From: Jiangellaceae bacterium
GTDB lineage: Bacteria; Actinomycetota; Actinomycetes; Jiangellales; Jiangellaceae
Direction: 5' to 3'
DNA length: 5,969 bases
Assembly (NCBI GenBank): GCA_030146385.1
Contig: JASLBX010000085.1
Location: 1 to 5,969, forward strand
A model generated the notes under the pieces. That model was not told where the DNA came from. It saw only the letters and a list, made by a program, of their open reading frames with translations, and made no database searches. Position 1 is the stretch's first letter; each line of letters begins with the position of its first letter. This document shows, in pieces, positions 5,778 to 5,969 of this stretch. The position numbers and the translations under genes are program-made.

Positions 5778-5969
5778 TGACGACCAGCGGCGGGACTGGG
5801 CGTCCCCCGACAGCGCCTGACGCGCGTCAAGGCGCCCCGGCCGGGCCTGACCGGCCAGAGGACGCGACGCGCGTCGAATCGCCGCCGGGCAACGGTGCTC
5901 GGTCCACGACCAAGGCATCGACGGCATATGAAGTCGCAGCGGCGCTGCGCGCGCAGGCATCGCGGGCCG
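5777..5969 (+). CDS. N-terminus of the protein encoded after gyrA, probably DUF3566 family (partial)
   Basis: GTG at 5777 shares its first base with the last base of the gyrA TAG stop, and 64 codons stay open to the window edge. The visible part (starting MTTSGGTGRPPTAPDARQG) is rich in Pro, Ala, Gly, Arg and Asp and looks disordered. No membrane segment is reached. In many actinobacteria the gene straight after gyrA encodes a small DUF3566 membrane protein with a long, variable, Pro-rich N-terminus, followed by tRNA-Ile and tRNA-Ala genes. Position, strand and composition fit that, but the diagnostic domain lies beyond the window, so the family call is from context. Function is unknown in this family as far as I know. 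The overlap points to expression as part of the gyrase operon. Confidence 0.7.
   Translation, partial: MTTSGGTGRPPTAPDARQGAPAGPDRPEDATRVESPPGNGARSTTKASTAYEVAAALRAQASRA
5819..5875. repeat. Two copies of the palindrome GACGCGCGTC
   Basis: GACGCGCGTC, a perfect 10-bp palindrome, occurs at 5819-5828 and at 5866-5875; the second copy extends to 12 bp (5865-5876). The copies are 47 bp apart inside the N-terminal coding part of the post-gyrA gene and are read in different frames (Asp-Ala-Arg and Ala-Thr-Arg-Val). High GC content makes such words more likely, so this may be chance. Confidence 0.35.

Noticed and set aside
5676..5960. A 94-codon minus-strand frame over the gyrA end and the next gene
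   Set aside because: It is antisense to both well-supported reading frames and shows no domain or ribosome site.

Overview
The window carries the DNA gyrase operon of a high-GC actinobacterium: gyrB, then gyrA, then the first 64 codons of a third gene. The GC-rich wobble positions, GTG starts, the GyrB/GyrA sequence type (TECRMAPLAMEMVRDIEED after the active-site tyrosine, QRRGGKG GyrA-box) and the small gene overlapping the gyrA stop all fit Actinomycetia. Species cannot be told from this window.

Layout. Positions 1-104 (minus strand) hold the 5' end of a divergent gene with a signal-peptide-like N-terminus. Positions 105-462 are a non-coding control region of about 358 bases. It contains a spaced inverted repeat (185-207), a small hairpin (268-287), a 12-bp direct repeat at 21-bp period (305-337), a nested inverted repeat (311-350), a -10-like hexamer (364-369), a 56-base interrupted palindrome (382-437) and a strong Shine-Dalgarno (447-452). 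gyrB runs 463-2499, followed by an 80-base gap with a small hairpin. gyrA runs 2580-5777. A gene whose GTG start shares one base with the gyrA TAG stop begins at 5777 and runs off the window.

The main point of interest is inside gyrA. A 221-residue mini-intein (2970-3632) is inserted directly after Tyr130, the catalytic tyrosine that forms the covalent DNA link. It has intact-looking splicing blocks (Cys1, TxxH, C-terminal His-Asn, Thr at +1) and no LAGLIDADG endonuclease. The sequence between its splicing halves looks like a leftover of the linker on the far side of a lost endonuclease. Gyrase activity in this organism should therefore depend on protein splicing: 1065-residue precursor, 844-residue mature GyrA.

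How the parts work together. GyrB supplies ATPase and TOPRIM functions, and spliced GyrA supplies DNA cleavage and wrapping, giving the A2B2 enzyme that introduces negative supercoils. Gyrase genes are commonly regulated by supercoiling, so the direct repeats and the large palindrome around the predicted gyrB start site are the most plausible regulatory parts, although no regulator can be named from sequence alone.
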